Translations under genes and position numbers: made by a program
Notes under the pieces: generated by a model
What the model was told of the DNA's origin: nothing
The model's input: the letters and a program-made list of their open reading frames with translations, nothing else
Databases searched by the model: none
In this document: piece after piece, positions 52,240-61,945 of the stretch
How positions within the stretch are numbered: position 1 is the first letter of the stretch
Layout of the letters: every line of letters begins with the position of its first letter
NCBI RefSeq assembly: GCF_001667265.1
Contig: NZ_LZHW01000087.1
Location: forward strand, 186,001-250,000
Direction of reading: 5' to 3'
Length of the DNA: 64,000 nucleotides
DNA from: Mycobacterium sp. ACS4331
Lineage (GTDB): Bacteria > Actinomycetota > Actinomycetes > Mycobacteriales > Mycobacteriaceae

Positions 52240-53538
52240 TCAGTCGGTTTGATCGGCAGCCGCCAGGGCCGCGCTGTACTCCGTGATGTCGATCTCCTCG
52301 GCCGCAACGACCTTGGTGCCGTTGTAGACGTCGCGATCGATCTCATCGTCGGCGTTGGCGACAAGCATCGCCACGAAGGTGTCCCCATTGACATTGAGGA
52401 ATGTGCGGAAGATGCCGGTGAACCAGTCGACGGCGATCAACAACCCCACCGCCTCGAACGGCAGACCCAGTGACGTGGCGAGGAACATCGCCACCACCGG
52501 GAAGCCGCCGGGGACGGTGATGGTCCCCATGTTGAGCAAGATCGCCAACCCCATGCCGAGAGCGATCTGGCCGAAGCTCAGCTGGATGTCGCCGGCCTGC
52601 GCCAGGAACATCACGACGATCATGTAGTTGAGCACGGCCCCGTAGGAACCCATGGTCAACCCGAGCGACAGCGTGAAGTTCGCGACCTTCTGGCTCACTC
52701 CCACCTTCTCGACGGTGTTCTTGAGGACCGTCGGGAAGGTGACCGCCGAGCTCGTCGTCGTCACCGCGATCACCGTCTGTTCGGCCAGCTTGCTCGGGAG
52801 CTTCCACGGGTTCAACCGGGTGCGCACGGTCACGACCACCACGAACAGGGTGAAGAGGATCAGTACACCGAGCAGGGTGGTGCCCAGGTATTTCAGCGCG
52901 GTCGTCACCACCGAGAAGCCGACGTCGCCGGCCATGTTGGCCAGCAGGCAGAAGACGCCGATCGGCGCGATGTACATCACCAGTCGGATCATCGTCAGCA
53001 CGATCTGCTGGATCTGGTCGATGAACGAGAGCACCGTAGTGTCACCGGTTTTGGCGATGTGGGTCCGCAACGCGATGCCGAACAGCAGCGAGAAGACGAT
53101 GATCGGGACCATCGTCGCCGTCGACATCGCGTCAAAGATGTTGGTGGAGACGAAGTTCAGCAGGGTCTCCTGCCAGCCCAGTGCCCTGCTCGCCGACTCC
53201 TCGAGGCTCGGATCGACCTGTTCGGTGTACACCATGCCGGCACCGGGGCGGAACACACTGCTGAGCAGCCAGGCCAGCAGGGCGGCGGCCAGCGAGAATC
53301 CGAGCATCCACTTGACGGTGCGCAGGGCGATCCGGCCCGTGCCCGCGCCGGTCATCGACCCGGTGGCCACGATCACCGAGGCCATGACCAGCGGCACGAT
53401 CGACATCTGGATCAGGCGAATGAACATATCGCCGACGAACTTCAGATTGGCCGCCCACTCTCCGACGACCAAGCCGAAGACGATTCCGGCGATCGCGGCG
53501 ACGCCTATCTGCAGAGCAGGGTGTCTCAGCGCTTTCAT
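52240..53538 (-). CDS. dicarboxylate/amino acid:cation symporter (DAACS family)
   Basis: A 432-residue GltP-like transporter with eight membrane helices and two hairpins. Hairpin 1 has the Ser/Thr-rich TTTSSAVTFPTVLKN. The helix-7 motif is LLNMGTITVPGG, and helix 8 has DWFTGIFRTFLNVNGD with the substrate-binding Arg/Asp region. It takes up glutamate, aspartate or C4 acids with cations. Next to a gamma-glutamyl pathway it could supply or recover glutamate; that link is speculative. Confidence 0.87.
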   Translation of the reverse strand: MKALRHPALQIGVAAIAGIVFGLVVGEWAANLKFVGDMFIRLIQMSIVPLVMASVIVATGSMTGAGTGRIALRTVKWMLGFSLAAALLAWLLSSVFRPGAGMVYTEQVDPSLEESASRALGWQETLLNFVSTNIFDAMSTATMVPIIVFSLLFGIALRTHIAKTGDTTVLSFIDQIQQIVLTMIRLVMYIAPIGVFCLLANMAGDVGFSVVTTALKYLGTTLLGVLILFTLFVVVVTVRTRLNPWKLPSKLAEQTVIAVTTTSSAVTFPTVLKNTVEKVGVSQKVANFTLSLGLTMGSYGAVLNYMIVVMFLAQAGDIQLSFGQIALGMGLAILLNMGTITVPGGFPVVAMFLATSLGLPFEAVGLLIAVDWFTGIFRTFLNVNGDTFVAMLVANADDEIDRDVYNGTKVVAAEEIDITEYSAALAAADQTD

Positions 53539-53724
53539 GCTCTGGAACCTAGGTGTGAGCCACTACGGCGGTGTGCCGCTCACGTGAAAGCCCCGTTACC
53601 GCAGATCTCTGGTTCCGCCCCGTTTCGTGGTTCCCGAAGCAGGGCACCCCCATCCCACGTTTCGCGGCCGCGCGCCACCTCCGTACCCGATGGATCGGTC
53701 AGTGTTTTCGCTTCGTCGGGCCTC

Positions 53725-54489
53725 TCAGAACCGCACGTGAAGGTCGTTGCTGACGAGTCTGCGCACTCCCCAGAAGTAGGTGAGCAGCGGCATGGTGCAC
53801 CAGAGCACGTTGATGAGGACGAATTTCACCCACATCTCCACCGGCGACGACATGCTCTCCAGATTGTTGGCGATCTCGGTGCCGAAATAGACGGCAGGCA
53901 GGGTCACTTCGACGATCATGCCGGCCATGATCAACGACAGCTGGTTGCTGGTGAAACGCCTGCCGTTTCGGAAGAACTGGAACAGCGCGTAGGCCTCGAA
54001 TATCCCGACGAACAGCGCGATCCATTCCATGCAGACGATGAGGGGGTCGCCAGTCAGGTAGCGCGCGTCACCACCGAGCAGGATGGGCGCCCACATGTAC
54101 GTCCAGAGGGCCCCGTTCTCAACGCCCTCGACGATCTGATCGAAGAACAGCAGCCACGGGAGTTCCCAGATGAAGCGCGGGATCAGTGCGATGAAGACCC
54201 ACACGATCACCATCGCCCCCAAACAGTCTGCCCGCGTCCAATCCCGGCGGTCTCCGACCCGGAGCCAGGGAAGCGCAAGCGCGGTCACGAAGCAGCCGAC
54301 CACGACGACCACCATCACCGTCGACGCGACGGGCTGAGGAACCCCCGCACGGGTCTCGAGGTACCAGAACACCGGGTGGATCGCGAAGAAGAAGGCAAGC
54401 ACTCCGAAGAGCGACTTCTGCAGTGAGGAGAATCCGCGGCGCTCAGGCGCCTCCCCTGCCCCGTCGTGCTTGATCGATGTCTCTGTCAT
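53725..54489 (-). CDS. polytopic membrane protein, family uncertain (AveC/emopamil-like)
   Basis: A 254-residue protein with about seven hydrophobic segments. Charged or aromatic residues inside the membrane regions (RFIWELPWLLFFDQIVEG, VCMEWIALFVGIFEAYALF, MIVEVTLPAVYFGTE) suggest an enzyme-like or sterol-binding membrane protein, such as the AveC or emopamil-binding groups. I do not recognise it firmly. It is divergent from a TetR gene, with a palindrome between, and is the likely target of that regulator. Confidence 0.6.
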   Translation of the reverse strand: MTETSIKHDGAGEAPERRGFSSLQKSLFGVLAFFFAIHPVFWYLETRAGVPQPVASTVMVVVVVGCFVTALALPWLRVGDRRDWTRADCLGAMVIVWVFIALIPRFIWELPWLLFFDQIVEGVENGALWTYMWAPILLGGDARYLTGDPLIVCMEWIALFVGIFEAYALFQFFRNGRRFTSNQLSLIMAGMIVEVTLPAVYFGTEIANNLESMSSPVEMWVKFVLINVLWCTMPLLTYFWGVRRLVSNDLHVRF

Positions 54490-54587
54490 GAGCACTGGCC
54501 TCCGAGGTTCTCGCCGACCGGACCGTCCGACCCGGCGACGGGCGGAAGTGCGTCTGCGTCGCAGTTGGCACCGAGCCCTCGTTTTAT

Positions 54588-54599
54588 ATCACGTGTGAT
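54588..54599. promoter_or_regulatory. palindrome upstream of the membrane-protein gene
   Basis: ATCAC, GT, GTGAT: perfect 5-bp arms, extended imperfectly on both sides by an AT-rich GTTTTAT and TTATAAC. About 100 bases upstream of the membrane-protein gene, facing the TetR gene. Likely TetR operator. The remainder of 54490-54935 shows no gene. Confidence 0.5.
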
Positions 54600-54935
54600 G
54601 TTATAACGGTCGATAGTTTTTCACACGAAAAGTACGCCCGACGCGTGGGACACCGGCCACGCGCTCAGCATGTCGGCGGAGAGGTGCTGTCTCCCAGCAC
54701 TGTTGGGACACCACTCGTGTACAGGAAACGTCGTCCTCACTTGTCAGCCCCCAACTGACGTGACAGTGCGCAACCCATTCCGGCATTTCCACGCCGCGCA
54801 CGAATAGGATCGACGCGTGCGGCTCCTGTTCACGACCCCATTGACAGCGCACCGATGGCCCCGTCCCGGCGGGTCTTCGAAGCGCTCCCGCCGCCACATC
54901 GACATACCGCTGACGCCGGCCCGAGCCGCGAACCG

Positions 54936-55607
54936 ATGACGGCCGATCACCCTCGCGGTTCCATGCCACGACGCAGCCGGCACAGAAGTCAGGAACGCGC
55001 CGACCGCACACGCGAACTGGTCATCGAGGAAACCATCAGATGTATCCGCGAGGAAGGCTTCTCCGCGGCCAGCACCCGACACATCATCGAACGCGCCGGC
55101 GTCAGCACCGGCGTCGTTCAGTACCACTTCGGCGACCGGGATGGTCTGCTCACCGCTGTCATCGACCACGCCGTCACCACCCTGGTCGCCTCGATCAACG
55201 AGCTCGCCGACGAAGTCGAAGGCATCAAGGACACCGAGGAGCGCATGCGTGCACTCACCGATGCCGCCTGGAGGGTCTTCCTCAACCCTGCCAGCCTCAC
55301 CGCGATGGAGATACTGATCGCGACCCGATCACTGCGCTCCACGCTCGGCATGGAGCAACTCGCCAGCCTGCAACCAGGACTGGAACGCATCGCTTCACTC
55401 ATCGGCACACCCTCACCCCACGCCGCCGCGATCACCGACCTTCTTTGGGCAGCACCCCTGGGTCTCATGGTCGGCCAAATGGTCAGTGACGCTCCCCTTC
55501 CAACGGACCCCCAACGTCACGCCATGGCACAGCTGATGATCGACCACCTGAGGGTCAACGCGACCGACGCCGCGAAGCGCCGCCGAAAGGCGCCCGGCCA
55601 ACGCTGA
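54936..55607 (+). CDS. TetR family regulator
   Basis: A regulator of about 223 residues. HTH: ASTRHIIERAGVSTGVVQYHFGDRDGLL. The start is uncertain: ATGs at 54855, 54936 and 54963 are all in frame and none has a strong ribosome-binding site. The 54963 start leaves the most typical N-terminus (MPRRSRHRSQERADRTRE). It probably controls the divergent membrane protein. Confidence 0.8.
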   Translation: MTADHPRGSMPRRSRHRSQERADRTRELVIEETIRCIREEGFSAASTRHIIERAGVSTGVVQYHFGDRDGLLTAVIDHAVTTLVASINELADEVEGIKDTEERMRALTDAAWRVFLNPASLTAMEILIATRSLRSTLGMEQLASLQPGLERIASLIGTPSPHAAAITDLLWAAPLGLMVGQMVSDAPLPTDPQRHAMAQLMIDHLRVNATDAAKRRRKAPGQR

Positions 55608-55896
55608 TCTGGGCTGTGGCGGTGGCCTGGGCCAACAACAACACCACTCATCGGGTTCCCGGGCAACGGCGCAGGCACGCGTCTCGGACAACGCTTGATG
55701 CGCAACAGCTTCTGTCGTTGATCGAGGCTGTCAGGGATCAGCTCGACGGGCCGCTTGCGCACCAGGGCCATGACGACTGCGCTCAGCGTCGCCCGTTCGA
55801 CCTGCAGCATGCGCTGCCGGTCGCCCGCTGAGCCCCGACCTCGGCCTCTCTGCGACTTCAGCGCCGCTTCGCTCGCCGGGGTCTAGCGTGAGCGGA

Positions 55897-56262
55897 ATGG
55901 GTTTGTTCAGTCACGAGGAGTTCCGGGACCCCGCCGACGGCGCGGGTGGCGGCGTCAGTGGGGTCGTTGAAAGAGTTCGGGCCGCTGAGGTGAGCGAGTA
56001 CGGGGTGGACGAACCGGCGGTGGTGGGACCGGGGGCGCCGCCTGAGGATGGTTCGTGCGGCCAGTTCACTGTGCAGTTTCACGTGTCCACTTCAATGCTG
56101 GTCGGACTGAACCGTATCGCGAGAATGCGTGGGGTGAGCGTGCCGGAGTTATGCCGGCAGGTGATCGGTGTGTTTGTTGCCCAGCAGGAGGGCGAGCTGG
56201 GTGCATTGCTTGCCGCCGAGACGGAAGCCGCCGAGTACCGGCCGAGTCTGGGTGAGGCGTAG
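55897..56262 (+). CDS. hypothetical protein with helical, RHH-like segment
   Basis: A 121-residue protein. The first half is acidic and Gly/Pro-rich. The second half (FTVQFHVSTSMLVGLNRIARMRGVSVPELCRQVIGVFVAQQ) looks like a beta strand followed by two helices, the pattern of ribbon-helix-helix DNA-binding proteins. Standing alone, function unknown. A GTG three codons earlier is an alternative start. The 55608-55896 stretch before it shows nothing. Confidence 0.5.
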   Translation: MGLFSHEEFRDPADGAGGGVSGVVERVRAAEVSEYGVDEPAVVGPGAPPEDGSCGQFTVQFHVSTSMLVGLNRIARMRGVSVPELCRQVIGVFVAQQEGELGALLAAETEAAEYRPSLGEA

Positions 56263-56441
56263 TCGCGTACGCAGGACCGGCGCGGCTCAGTTTCTTCCAT
56301 CGCGGCCTTCGGCGGTGGGCTGCTCCTGCCAACACTGCCAGCGGGCCTTTGTCCACCACACCCGTGTCGCGGCCCTGTCGCGGCCATCCGAGCGGATCCC
56401 GTAGCCGCAGAGGGAAATGTTGAGCATTTCATGTCGCGTCT

Positions 56442-56489
56442 TGTGCGGAATGGCAGGCTTCTTCGCGAAAAACGCTGCCATTCCGCACA
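56442..56489. terminator. strong stem-loop downstream of dnaB
   Basis: TGTGCGGAATGGCAG at 56442-56456 and its exact reverse complement at 56475-56489, with an 18-base loop. It lies 80 bases past the dnaB stop. No T-tract follows on the dnaB strand, as in many mycobacterial terminators. It could also be an element for RNA stability. The rest of 56263-56567 shows no gene. Confidence 0.55.
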
Positions 56490-56567
56490 TTTCGGACGGC
56501 GGGGCGGTGCGAGTCGCCGCCGCCGTTGGAAGTAACAGCTACTGCAGCGTCGTTACAGCTCGAATCC

Positions 56568-57947
56568 TCAGTGCGCCATGTTGGTGAACCGCGACAAATG
56601 CAGCTGATGCGCCACCGTCACCGTCTTCGTCGGGCCGGCACGGTGTTTGGCCACAATGAGGTCGGCCTCGCCGCCACGCGGATCGTCACGCTCGAACGCA
56701 TCGGGGCGGTGCAGCAGGATCACCATGTCGGCATCCTGCTCGATGGCGCCGGACTCGCGTAGGTCCGACAGCATCGGCCGCTTGTCGGTGCGCTGCTCGG
56801 GACCACGGTTCAGCTGGCTCATCGCCACCACCGGCACATCGAGTTCCTTGGCCAGCAGCTTCATGTTTCGGGAGAACTCCGAAACCTCCTGCTGCCGGGA
56901 CTCGACCTTCTTGCCTGAGGTCATCAGCTGCAGGTAGTCGATGACCACCAGACGCAGATCGGACTTCTGCTTCAAACGCCGTGCCTTGGCCCGGATCTCC
57001 ATCATGGTCAGGTTGGGCGAATCGTCGATGTAGAGCGGCGCTTCGCTGATCTCACTCATCCGGCGCGCCAGGCGCGTCCAGTCGTCGTCGCTCATGCGGC
57101 CCGACCGCATGTCGGCGAGCTTGATCTTGGCCTCCGCCGACAGCAGGCGCATGACGATCTCGGTCTTGCTCATCTCGAGCGAGAAGATGATGCTGGGCAG
57201 CCTGTGCTTGATGGAGCAGGACCGCAGGAAATCCATTCCCAGCGTCGACTTGCCGACACCGGGCCGCGCCGCCACCACGATCATCTGGCCGCCGTGCAGG
57301 CCGTTGGTGAGTTCGTCGAGTTCGGTGAACCCGGTCGGCACACCCTTGGCGATGCCGCCGTTGGACGCGATCGCGTCGATCTCATCCATCGTGGGCTGCA
57401 GCATGTCCTCGAGCGGCACGAAGTCCTCGGACGTGCGTCCGTCGGTGACCTCGTAGAGCTCGGCCTGGGCCCGGTCCACCACCTCGGCCACATCGGCGCC
57501 CTCAGCACCCGCGTAGCCGTACTGCACGACCCGGGTGCCCGCTTCGACCAGACGGCGCAGCAGTGCCTTCTCGGCCACGATTCCGGCGTAGTACCCGGCG
57601 TTGGCCGCGGTGGGCACCGTGGAGATCAGCGTGTGCAGATACGGCGCACCGCCGACGCGGCGCAGCAGGCCCTTGCGGTCGAGCTCGGCGGCGACCGTGA
57701 CGGCGTCGGCGGGCTCACCGCGCCCGTAGAGGTCCAGGATCGCGTCGTAGACGTTCTGGTGCGCGGGACGGTAGAAGTCGGTGGGCCGCAGGCGCTCGAG
57801 CACGTCGGCGATGGCGTCCTTGCTCAGCAGCATGCCGCCCAGCACGGACTGCTCTGCGGCCATGTCCTGCGGCGGTTGGCGACCGAAATCTTCACTGGGC
57901 GGGGGTGTGTCCATCCCCGGCTGCCCGAGATCGTCAACGACGGCCAT
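56568..57947 (-). CDS. dnaB: replicative DNA helicase DnaB, intein-free
   Basis: A 459-residue hexameric helicase that unwinds DNA at the fork. The N-terminal DnaG-interacting domain covers residues about 20-150. The RecA-like domain has the Walker A ARPGVGKSTLG, Walker B LVVIDYLQLM and the H4 motif SQLNRGPEQR. The M. tuberculosis gene carries an intein in this region; here the sequence runs through without interruption. Confidence 0.97.
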   Translation of the reverse strand: MAVVDDLGQPGMDTPPPSEDFGRQPPQDMAAEQSVLGGMLLSKDAIADVLERLRPTDFYRPAHQNVYDAILDLYGRGEPADAVTVAAELDRKGLLRRVGGAPYLHTLISTVPTAANAGYYAGIVAEKALLRRLVEAGTRVVQYGYAGAEGADVAEVVDRAQAELYEVTDGRTSEDFVPLEDMLQPTMDEIDAIASNGGIAKGVPTGFTELDELTNGLHGGQMIVVAARPGVGKSTLGMDFLRSCSIKHRLPSIIFSLEMSKTEIVMRLLSAEAKIKLADMRSGRMSDDDWTRLARRMSEISEAPLYIDDSPNLTMMEIRAKARRLKQKSDLRLVVIDYLQLMTSGKKVESRQQEVSEFSRNMKLLAKELDVPVVAMSQLNRGPEQRTDKRPMLSDLRESGAIEQDADMVILLHRPDAFERDDPRGGEADLIVAKHRAGPTKTVTVAHQLHLSRFTNMAH

Positions 57948-58457
57948 ACGGCTTACGTGCCTCCTACCTCACAAGTCGAACACACATTCGAGCGTACCCG
58001 CTCGGAATCTACGTCCAACCCCCGACAAGTGGGCTGTCGTCCCCCGGCGCCGCATTGCGCCGGGTAGACGTTAGAGCGTTGCTGTGGCCAGTGGAACCAC
58101 CCCTGTTGATGAACCTGTGCATCGTGTGTGGATATCTGTGCACCGCCATGTTGGCTGGTTGGGGAGAACCTGTGGAGTAATGATCAATTTTTCGGTGTTA
58201 CCGCAGATAAGCGCACCACAACCGGCCTGTGATTCTGTGGATGGCAATCGCCACGGCGTGTCGGACCAGGTTGCGTTCTCGGGCGTGTTGTATTGCCGGC
58301 GATGAAGCGGTGAGTTAACGGCAGGTTAGGTTCGCTGAGCACCCGACCCACGAGTCAGTTCGCCAGGACAGACAGCTACTCCCCGGCCTTCGCCCATTGT
58401 GGCGATGACCGGGGAGTATTTACGCTGACGCTAAATTATGGCGACGGCCGCGGACCG
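57948..58457. other. dnaB upstream region and rplI downstream region
   Basis: A 510-base gap with no coding sequence. The left part holds the dnaB promoter region. The right part holds the stem-loop at 58378-58417. No tRNA or recognisable RNA gene was found by eye. Confidence 0.6.
58378..58417 (-). terminator. GC-rich stem-loop downstream of rplI
   Basis: ACTCCCCGG (58378-58386) pairs with CCGGGGAGT (58409-58417), with a smaller inner pairing TCGCC/GGCGA. It is 40 bases past the rplI stop. No U-tract. Probable transcription terminator of the rpsF-ssb-rpsR-rplI operon. Confidence 0.6.
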
Positions 58458-58913
58458 CTATTCCGCGGTGACGTCCAGCGACACGGTCGCGTGCAGACCC
58501 GAGTGCAGGTGCACCTCGACCGGATGCGTGCCGACGGCCTTGATGTGCGCCTTGGGCAGCTGCACCGAACGCTTGTCGAGGCTCGGACCGCCGGCCTTCT
58601 TGATGGCGGCGACGACGTCGGCCGCGGTGATCGAGCCGAACAGCTTGCCCGAATCGCCGGCGGTCTTGGCGGTCAGCGCGACGCTGCCCAGGCCCTCGAT
58701 GGCGGCCTTCAGTTCCTTGGCGTGATCGAGATCGCGAACCTGCTTGATGTCGCGGGCGCGGCGGATCTCATCGGCCTGACGCTGCGCACCACGGGTGGCG
58801 ACGATCGCCAGACCACGGGGCAGCAGGTAGTTACGGCCGTAGCCGTCCTTGACCTCAACGGTGTCGCCGGCCGAACCCAGGTGGTCGACCTCAGCGGTGA
58901 GAATGAGCTTCAT
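58458..58913 (-). CDS. rplI: 50S ribosomal protein L9
   Basis: A 151-residue two-domain L9. The N-terminal domain has [35 protein letters not shown], and a long connecting helix joins the C-terminal RNA-binding domain. Standard size and position after rpsR. Confidence 0.98.
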   Translation of the reverse strand: MKLILTAEVDHLGSAGDTVEVKDGYGRNYLLPRGLAIVATRGAQRQADEIRRARDIKQVRDLDHAKELKAAIEGLGSVALTAKTAGDSGKLFGSITAADVVAAIKKAGGPSLDKRSVQLPKAHIKAVGTHPVEVHLHSGLHATVSLDVTAE

Positions 58914-58930
58914 CGTGTGTCTCCCGTCCC

Positions 58931-59185
58931 TCAGCGCGTGCTCGACGTGAAGGGCAGCAGCGCCACCTCGCGGGCGTTCTTGACCGCGACGGCGATGTCA
59001 CGCTGGTGCTGGACGCAGTTGCCGGTCACCCGGCGGGCACGGATCTTGCCGCGCTCGCTGATGTAGGTGCGCAGCAGCGCGGTGTCCTTGTAGTCGATGT
59101 TCTGGCCCTTCTTGGAGCAGAACACGCACTTCCGAGTCTTGACGGGCTTTTCCGGCGCAGGACGCCGCTTGTTGGCCTTGGCCAT
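58931..59185 (-). CDS. rpsR: 30S ribosomal protein S18, zinc-ribbon (C+) form
   Basis: An 84-residue S18. It has [16 protein letters not shown] with a CxxC motif, plus a third Cys in TGNCVQHQR. This marks the zinc-binding primary copy (RpsR1 type in mycobacteria), with a Cys-free paralogue expected elsewhere for zinc starvation. It lies between ssb and rplI. Confidence 0.97.
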   Translation of the reverse strand: MAKANKRRPAPEKPVKTRKCVFCSKKGQNIDYKDTALLRTYISERGKIRARRVTGNCVQHQRDIAVAVKNAREVALLPFTSSTR

Positions 59186-59224
59186 GTTCGTTCTCTTTCT
59201 AAATATCTGTGTGAATCAAAGTTG

Positions 59225-59737
59225 TCAGAAGGGGGGCTCGTCGTCGGCACCACCAAAGGAACCCGACGCCGGGGCACTGCCCCACGGGTCCTCGGCCGGA
59301 GCGCCGCCGCCACCGCCGGCAGGACGGGAGTTCCCGCCGCCGCCGCCGAAGCCGCCACCACCGCCGCCTCCGCGGCTGGCCTTGTTGACCTTCGCGGTCG
59401 CGTAGCGCAGCGACGGGCCGATCTCGTCGACCTCGACCTCGACCACCGTGCGCTTCTCACCCTCACGGGTTTCGAAGGAGCGCTGCTTGAGTCGGCCGGT
59501 CACGATGACACGCGACCCCCGGGTCAGGCTCTCGGCGACGTTCTCGGCCGCCTCCCGCCAGATGTTGCACCGGAGGAACAGCGCCTCGCCGTCCTTCCAC
59601 TCCCCGCTCTGCCGGTCGTAGATGCGCGGCGTGGACGCCACCGTGAAGTTGGCCACGGCAGCACCCGACGGGGTGAAGCGAAGTTCGGGGTCGGCGGTCA
59701 GGTTTCCGACGACGGTGATCGTGGTGTCACCAGCCAC
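59225..59737 (-). CDS. ssb: single-stranded DNA-binding protein
   Basis: A 170-residue SSB. The OB fold covers residues 1-115 ([43 protein letters not shown]). A Gly-rich linker with runs of Gly follows. The acidic tail ends in DDEPPF, the docking site for replication and repair partners. Confidence 0.97.
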   Translation of the reverse strand: MAGDTTITVVGNLTADPELRFTPSGAAVANFTVASTPRIYDRQSGEWKDGEALFLRCNIWREAAENVAESLTRGSRVIVTGRLKQRSFETREGEKRTVVEVEVDEIGPSLRYATAKVNKASRGGGGGGGFGGGGGNSRPAGGGGGAPAEDPWGSAPASGSFGGADDEPPF

Positions 59738-59825
59738 GGGATCCTCCTCAAGTCCTGGTGGAGCGACGGGCGTCTAGGGGTCTTCGCAGGCGAGCCTACG
59801 GAAGCACCCCGACGAGCACCGGGCT

Positions 59826-60116
59826 TCAGTGCTTGTCGGTCCTCATCACCTTGGTGCGCAGCACCGACTCGTTCAGCCCCAGCTGACGGTCGAGCTCGGC
59901 CACGGTGGCGGGTTCGGCCTTCACATCGACGACGGCATAGATGCCCTCGGCGTGCTTGGCGATCTCGTAGGCGAGCCGGCGACGGCCCCAGATGTCGACC
60001 TTGTCGACACTGCCGCCGTCCTTGCGGACGACGTTCAGGAACGTCTCCAAAGACGGAGCTACGGTGCGCTCGTCAAGAGTGGGGTCAAGGATGACCATGA
60101 TTTCGTATGGACGCAT
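59826..60116 (-). CDS. rpsF: 30S ribosomal protein S6
   Basis: A 96-residue S6 ([19 protein letters not shown], then [13 protein letters not shown]-type GRRRLAYEI). GGAGGTGATGAGG lies just upstream of the ATG. First gene of the rpsF-ssb-rpsR-rplI operon. The 16 extra residues of the longer frame cover the ribosome-binding site and are not coding. Confidence 0.97.
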   Translation of the reverse strand: MRPYEIMVILDPTLDERTVAPSLETFLNVVRKDGGSVDKVDIWGRRRLAYEIAKHAEGIYAVVDVKAEPATVAELDRQLGLNESVLRTKVMRTDKH

Positions 60117-60341
60117 GGGAACCTCATCACCTCCTATGGTCTTCTCGGCCGTGGCGTGTTCCACGGCAGGAGGGTCGCCTGCGTCGGCAACCGGCTCAGG
60201 CTACAGGAAGTGCGCGCGACCTGCGAAATCGCGTCACCCCACAGCCGTGCGCGCATCACGGGTCGGTTGCCCCGACAGTCGGTCCCCGAACGGCACGTTG
60301 TTCTCGGGAATCCCCAGGACATGGGGCAGGGTGGCGGCAGG

Positions 60342-60779
60342 TCAGGGCAGGTTGTAGTCCATCGGCGGGCCGTCCTGGCCGACGAGGTCCCGATCGGCGA
60401 TCGTCGTCGCGACCTGGGTTCCGTTCTGCTCGGTGGCCTGCACCACGATCACGTCGTTGACCACGAACTGTGCGCCCGACTCGACGATCTGTGCCGTCTG
60501 TGGCGTGATGCGGAACGTGATGAGCTGCCCGTCGCTGGTCTTGGTGGTGATCGAATCGGCCGCGGTGGCGACCACCTGACCGATGCGCTCGACCGGCGTG
60601 GCCGCCGCGTCGACCCCCGGCACCGCGTGGTGAGCCGTGACCGACGGCGACGGGTCGGGATTGGACAACAGCGCGGGCAACAGCCACCCCGCGGCGGCGG
60701 CCGCGGCGACCGCCGTCACCTCCACGGCGCGTCGGCGTCCGCGGTGCTGATCCGGCTGTCGGTGCTTGTTCACTGTCAT
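60342..60779 (-). CDS. hypothetical membrane-anchored protein
   Basis: A 145-residue protein with a basic N-terminus (KHRQPDQHRGRRR), one hydrophobic segment (VTAVAAAAAAGWLLPALL), then an extracellular domain of about 95 residues with TKTSDGQLITFRI and FVVNDVIVVQA. Topology: single-pass or signal anchor. Function not recognised. Two adjacent ATGs are possible starts; GGGAG lies upstream. Confidence 0.65.
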   Translation of the reverse strand: MTVNKHRQPDQHRGRRRAVEVTAVAAAAAAGWLLPALLSNPDPSPSVTAHHAVPGVDAAATPVERIGQVVATAADSITTKTSDGQLITFRITPQTAQIVESGAQFVVNDVIVVQATEQNGTQVATTIADRDLVGQDGPPMDYNLP

Positions 60780-60988
60780 CATCAAGGCTCCCGCACGCCG
60801 GTTTGTTCCAGGCTGGTGCTGCCCGCCGAGCAAACTTTCGCTACGGCGCTGTGCGGGAACGGCGCGCTCTGGGGTTAATACCCACCCAGCCGAGGCCGAA
60901 ACCGGTCCCGACTCGGCCAGAACCCCCGCGCAACGGCGTTTACGCAGGTAACGTCCGGTCAGCGGTTCGGGAAGAGATCGGGGACGTG

Positions 60989-61945
60989 ATGCCCACGCTG
61001 TTGGAGAAACTGAGCAGTTACCGCGTGGCGGCCGAGACGGCGGCCATCGTGGCGGTGCTTGTCGTCGTGCGGGCCGTGCTGTGGGAGCTGGGAGTCACCG
61101 GCATGTCGACCACGCCGCTGGCCTCCAGCATCATCGGCGGCGGCGTGTTCGTCATGGGCCTCGTGGTCGCCGGCACGCTGGCCGACTACCGCGACGCCGA
61201 ACGGGCGCCCACCGACGTCGCCGCCGGCCTGTACGCCTTGTTGCGCGAATCCGAGGCCATGCACACGGTCTGGGGCCGGCCCGACATCGCAGCCATGCGC
61301 ACGCGCCTGGTCAACGTCGTCACCGCGATCCGCGCCGACATCAACGCCGGTGACACCCGCGAGAGCCAGGCCGCCGTCGAGGACATCTCGGCCTCCCTGC
61401 TCGAGCTTGAGGAGTCCGACGTCCCGGCCAACTACATCGTCCGCCTGCGGTCCGAACAGGCCGCCCTGCGCAAGGCCATCCTGCGCCTCTACCACATTCA
61501 GCGCGAGGCGTTCCTGCCGTCGGCGCGCGCGATGATCGTCAGCCTGGTGTTCATCATCCTGACGATGCTGATGTTCACCGACATGGGCGGGCACATCGAG
61601 TCCCTGGTCACGCTGGGATTTCTGGCGTTCTTCTTCATCTACCTGCTGCGCATCCTCAACGTGATCGACCAACCGTTCAAGGTCGGCCGGCAGCGCACCG
61701 ACGACGACGTGAGCCTGTTCCTGTTGACCGAGTTCGTCGTCCACGCCCACGCCGGCGCGAGCGGCGGGATCGACCACGGCGACATCGCCGCGGTCGCCGA
61801 GATCGTCGAGGAGCAGTTGATCGAGGCTGAGGCGGCGCGTGCCGAAGAGGCCGCTGCCACAACCGAACCCGATCAGGGTGCCGTCGACATCGCCGAGGAC
61901 GTCGCAGAACGCCTCATCGAGAACGCCGACGAGTCAGCGCGATAG
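60989..61945 (+). CDS. membrane protein, bestrophin/DUF4239-like
   Basis: A 318-residue protein. Two hydrophobic helices lie near residues 15-65, a helical cytoplasmic region follows, then two helices near 190-235 (MIVSLVFIILTMLMF and FLAFFFIYLLRILNVIDQPF). A C-terminal acidic coiled tail ends it. The fold resembles bestrophin or DUF4239 proteins, which may be ion channels. It converges on the GT87 gene and overlaps its end by 12 bases. Confidence 0.6.
   Translation: MPTLLEKLSSYRVAAETAAIVAVLVVVRAVLWELGVTGMSTTPLASSIIGGGVFVMGLVVAGTLADYRDAERAPTDVAAGLYALLRESEAMHTVWGRPDIAAMRTRLVNVVTAIRADINAGDTRESQAAVEDISASLLELEESDVPANYIVRLRSEQAALRKAILRLYHIQREAFLPSARAMIVSLVFIILTMLMFTDMGGHIESLVTLGFLAFFFIYLLRILNVIDQPFKVGRQRTDDDVSLFLLTEFVVHAHAGASGGIDHGDIAAVAEIVEEQLIEAEAARAEEAAATTEPDQGAVDIAEDVAERLIENADESAR

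Noticed and set aside
56568-57947. dnaB intein
   Set aside because: The Walker A and neighbouring motifs are continuous and the protein has the normal length of about 460 residues.
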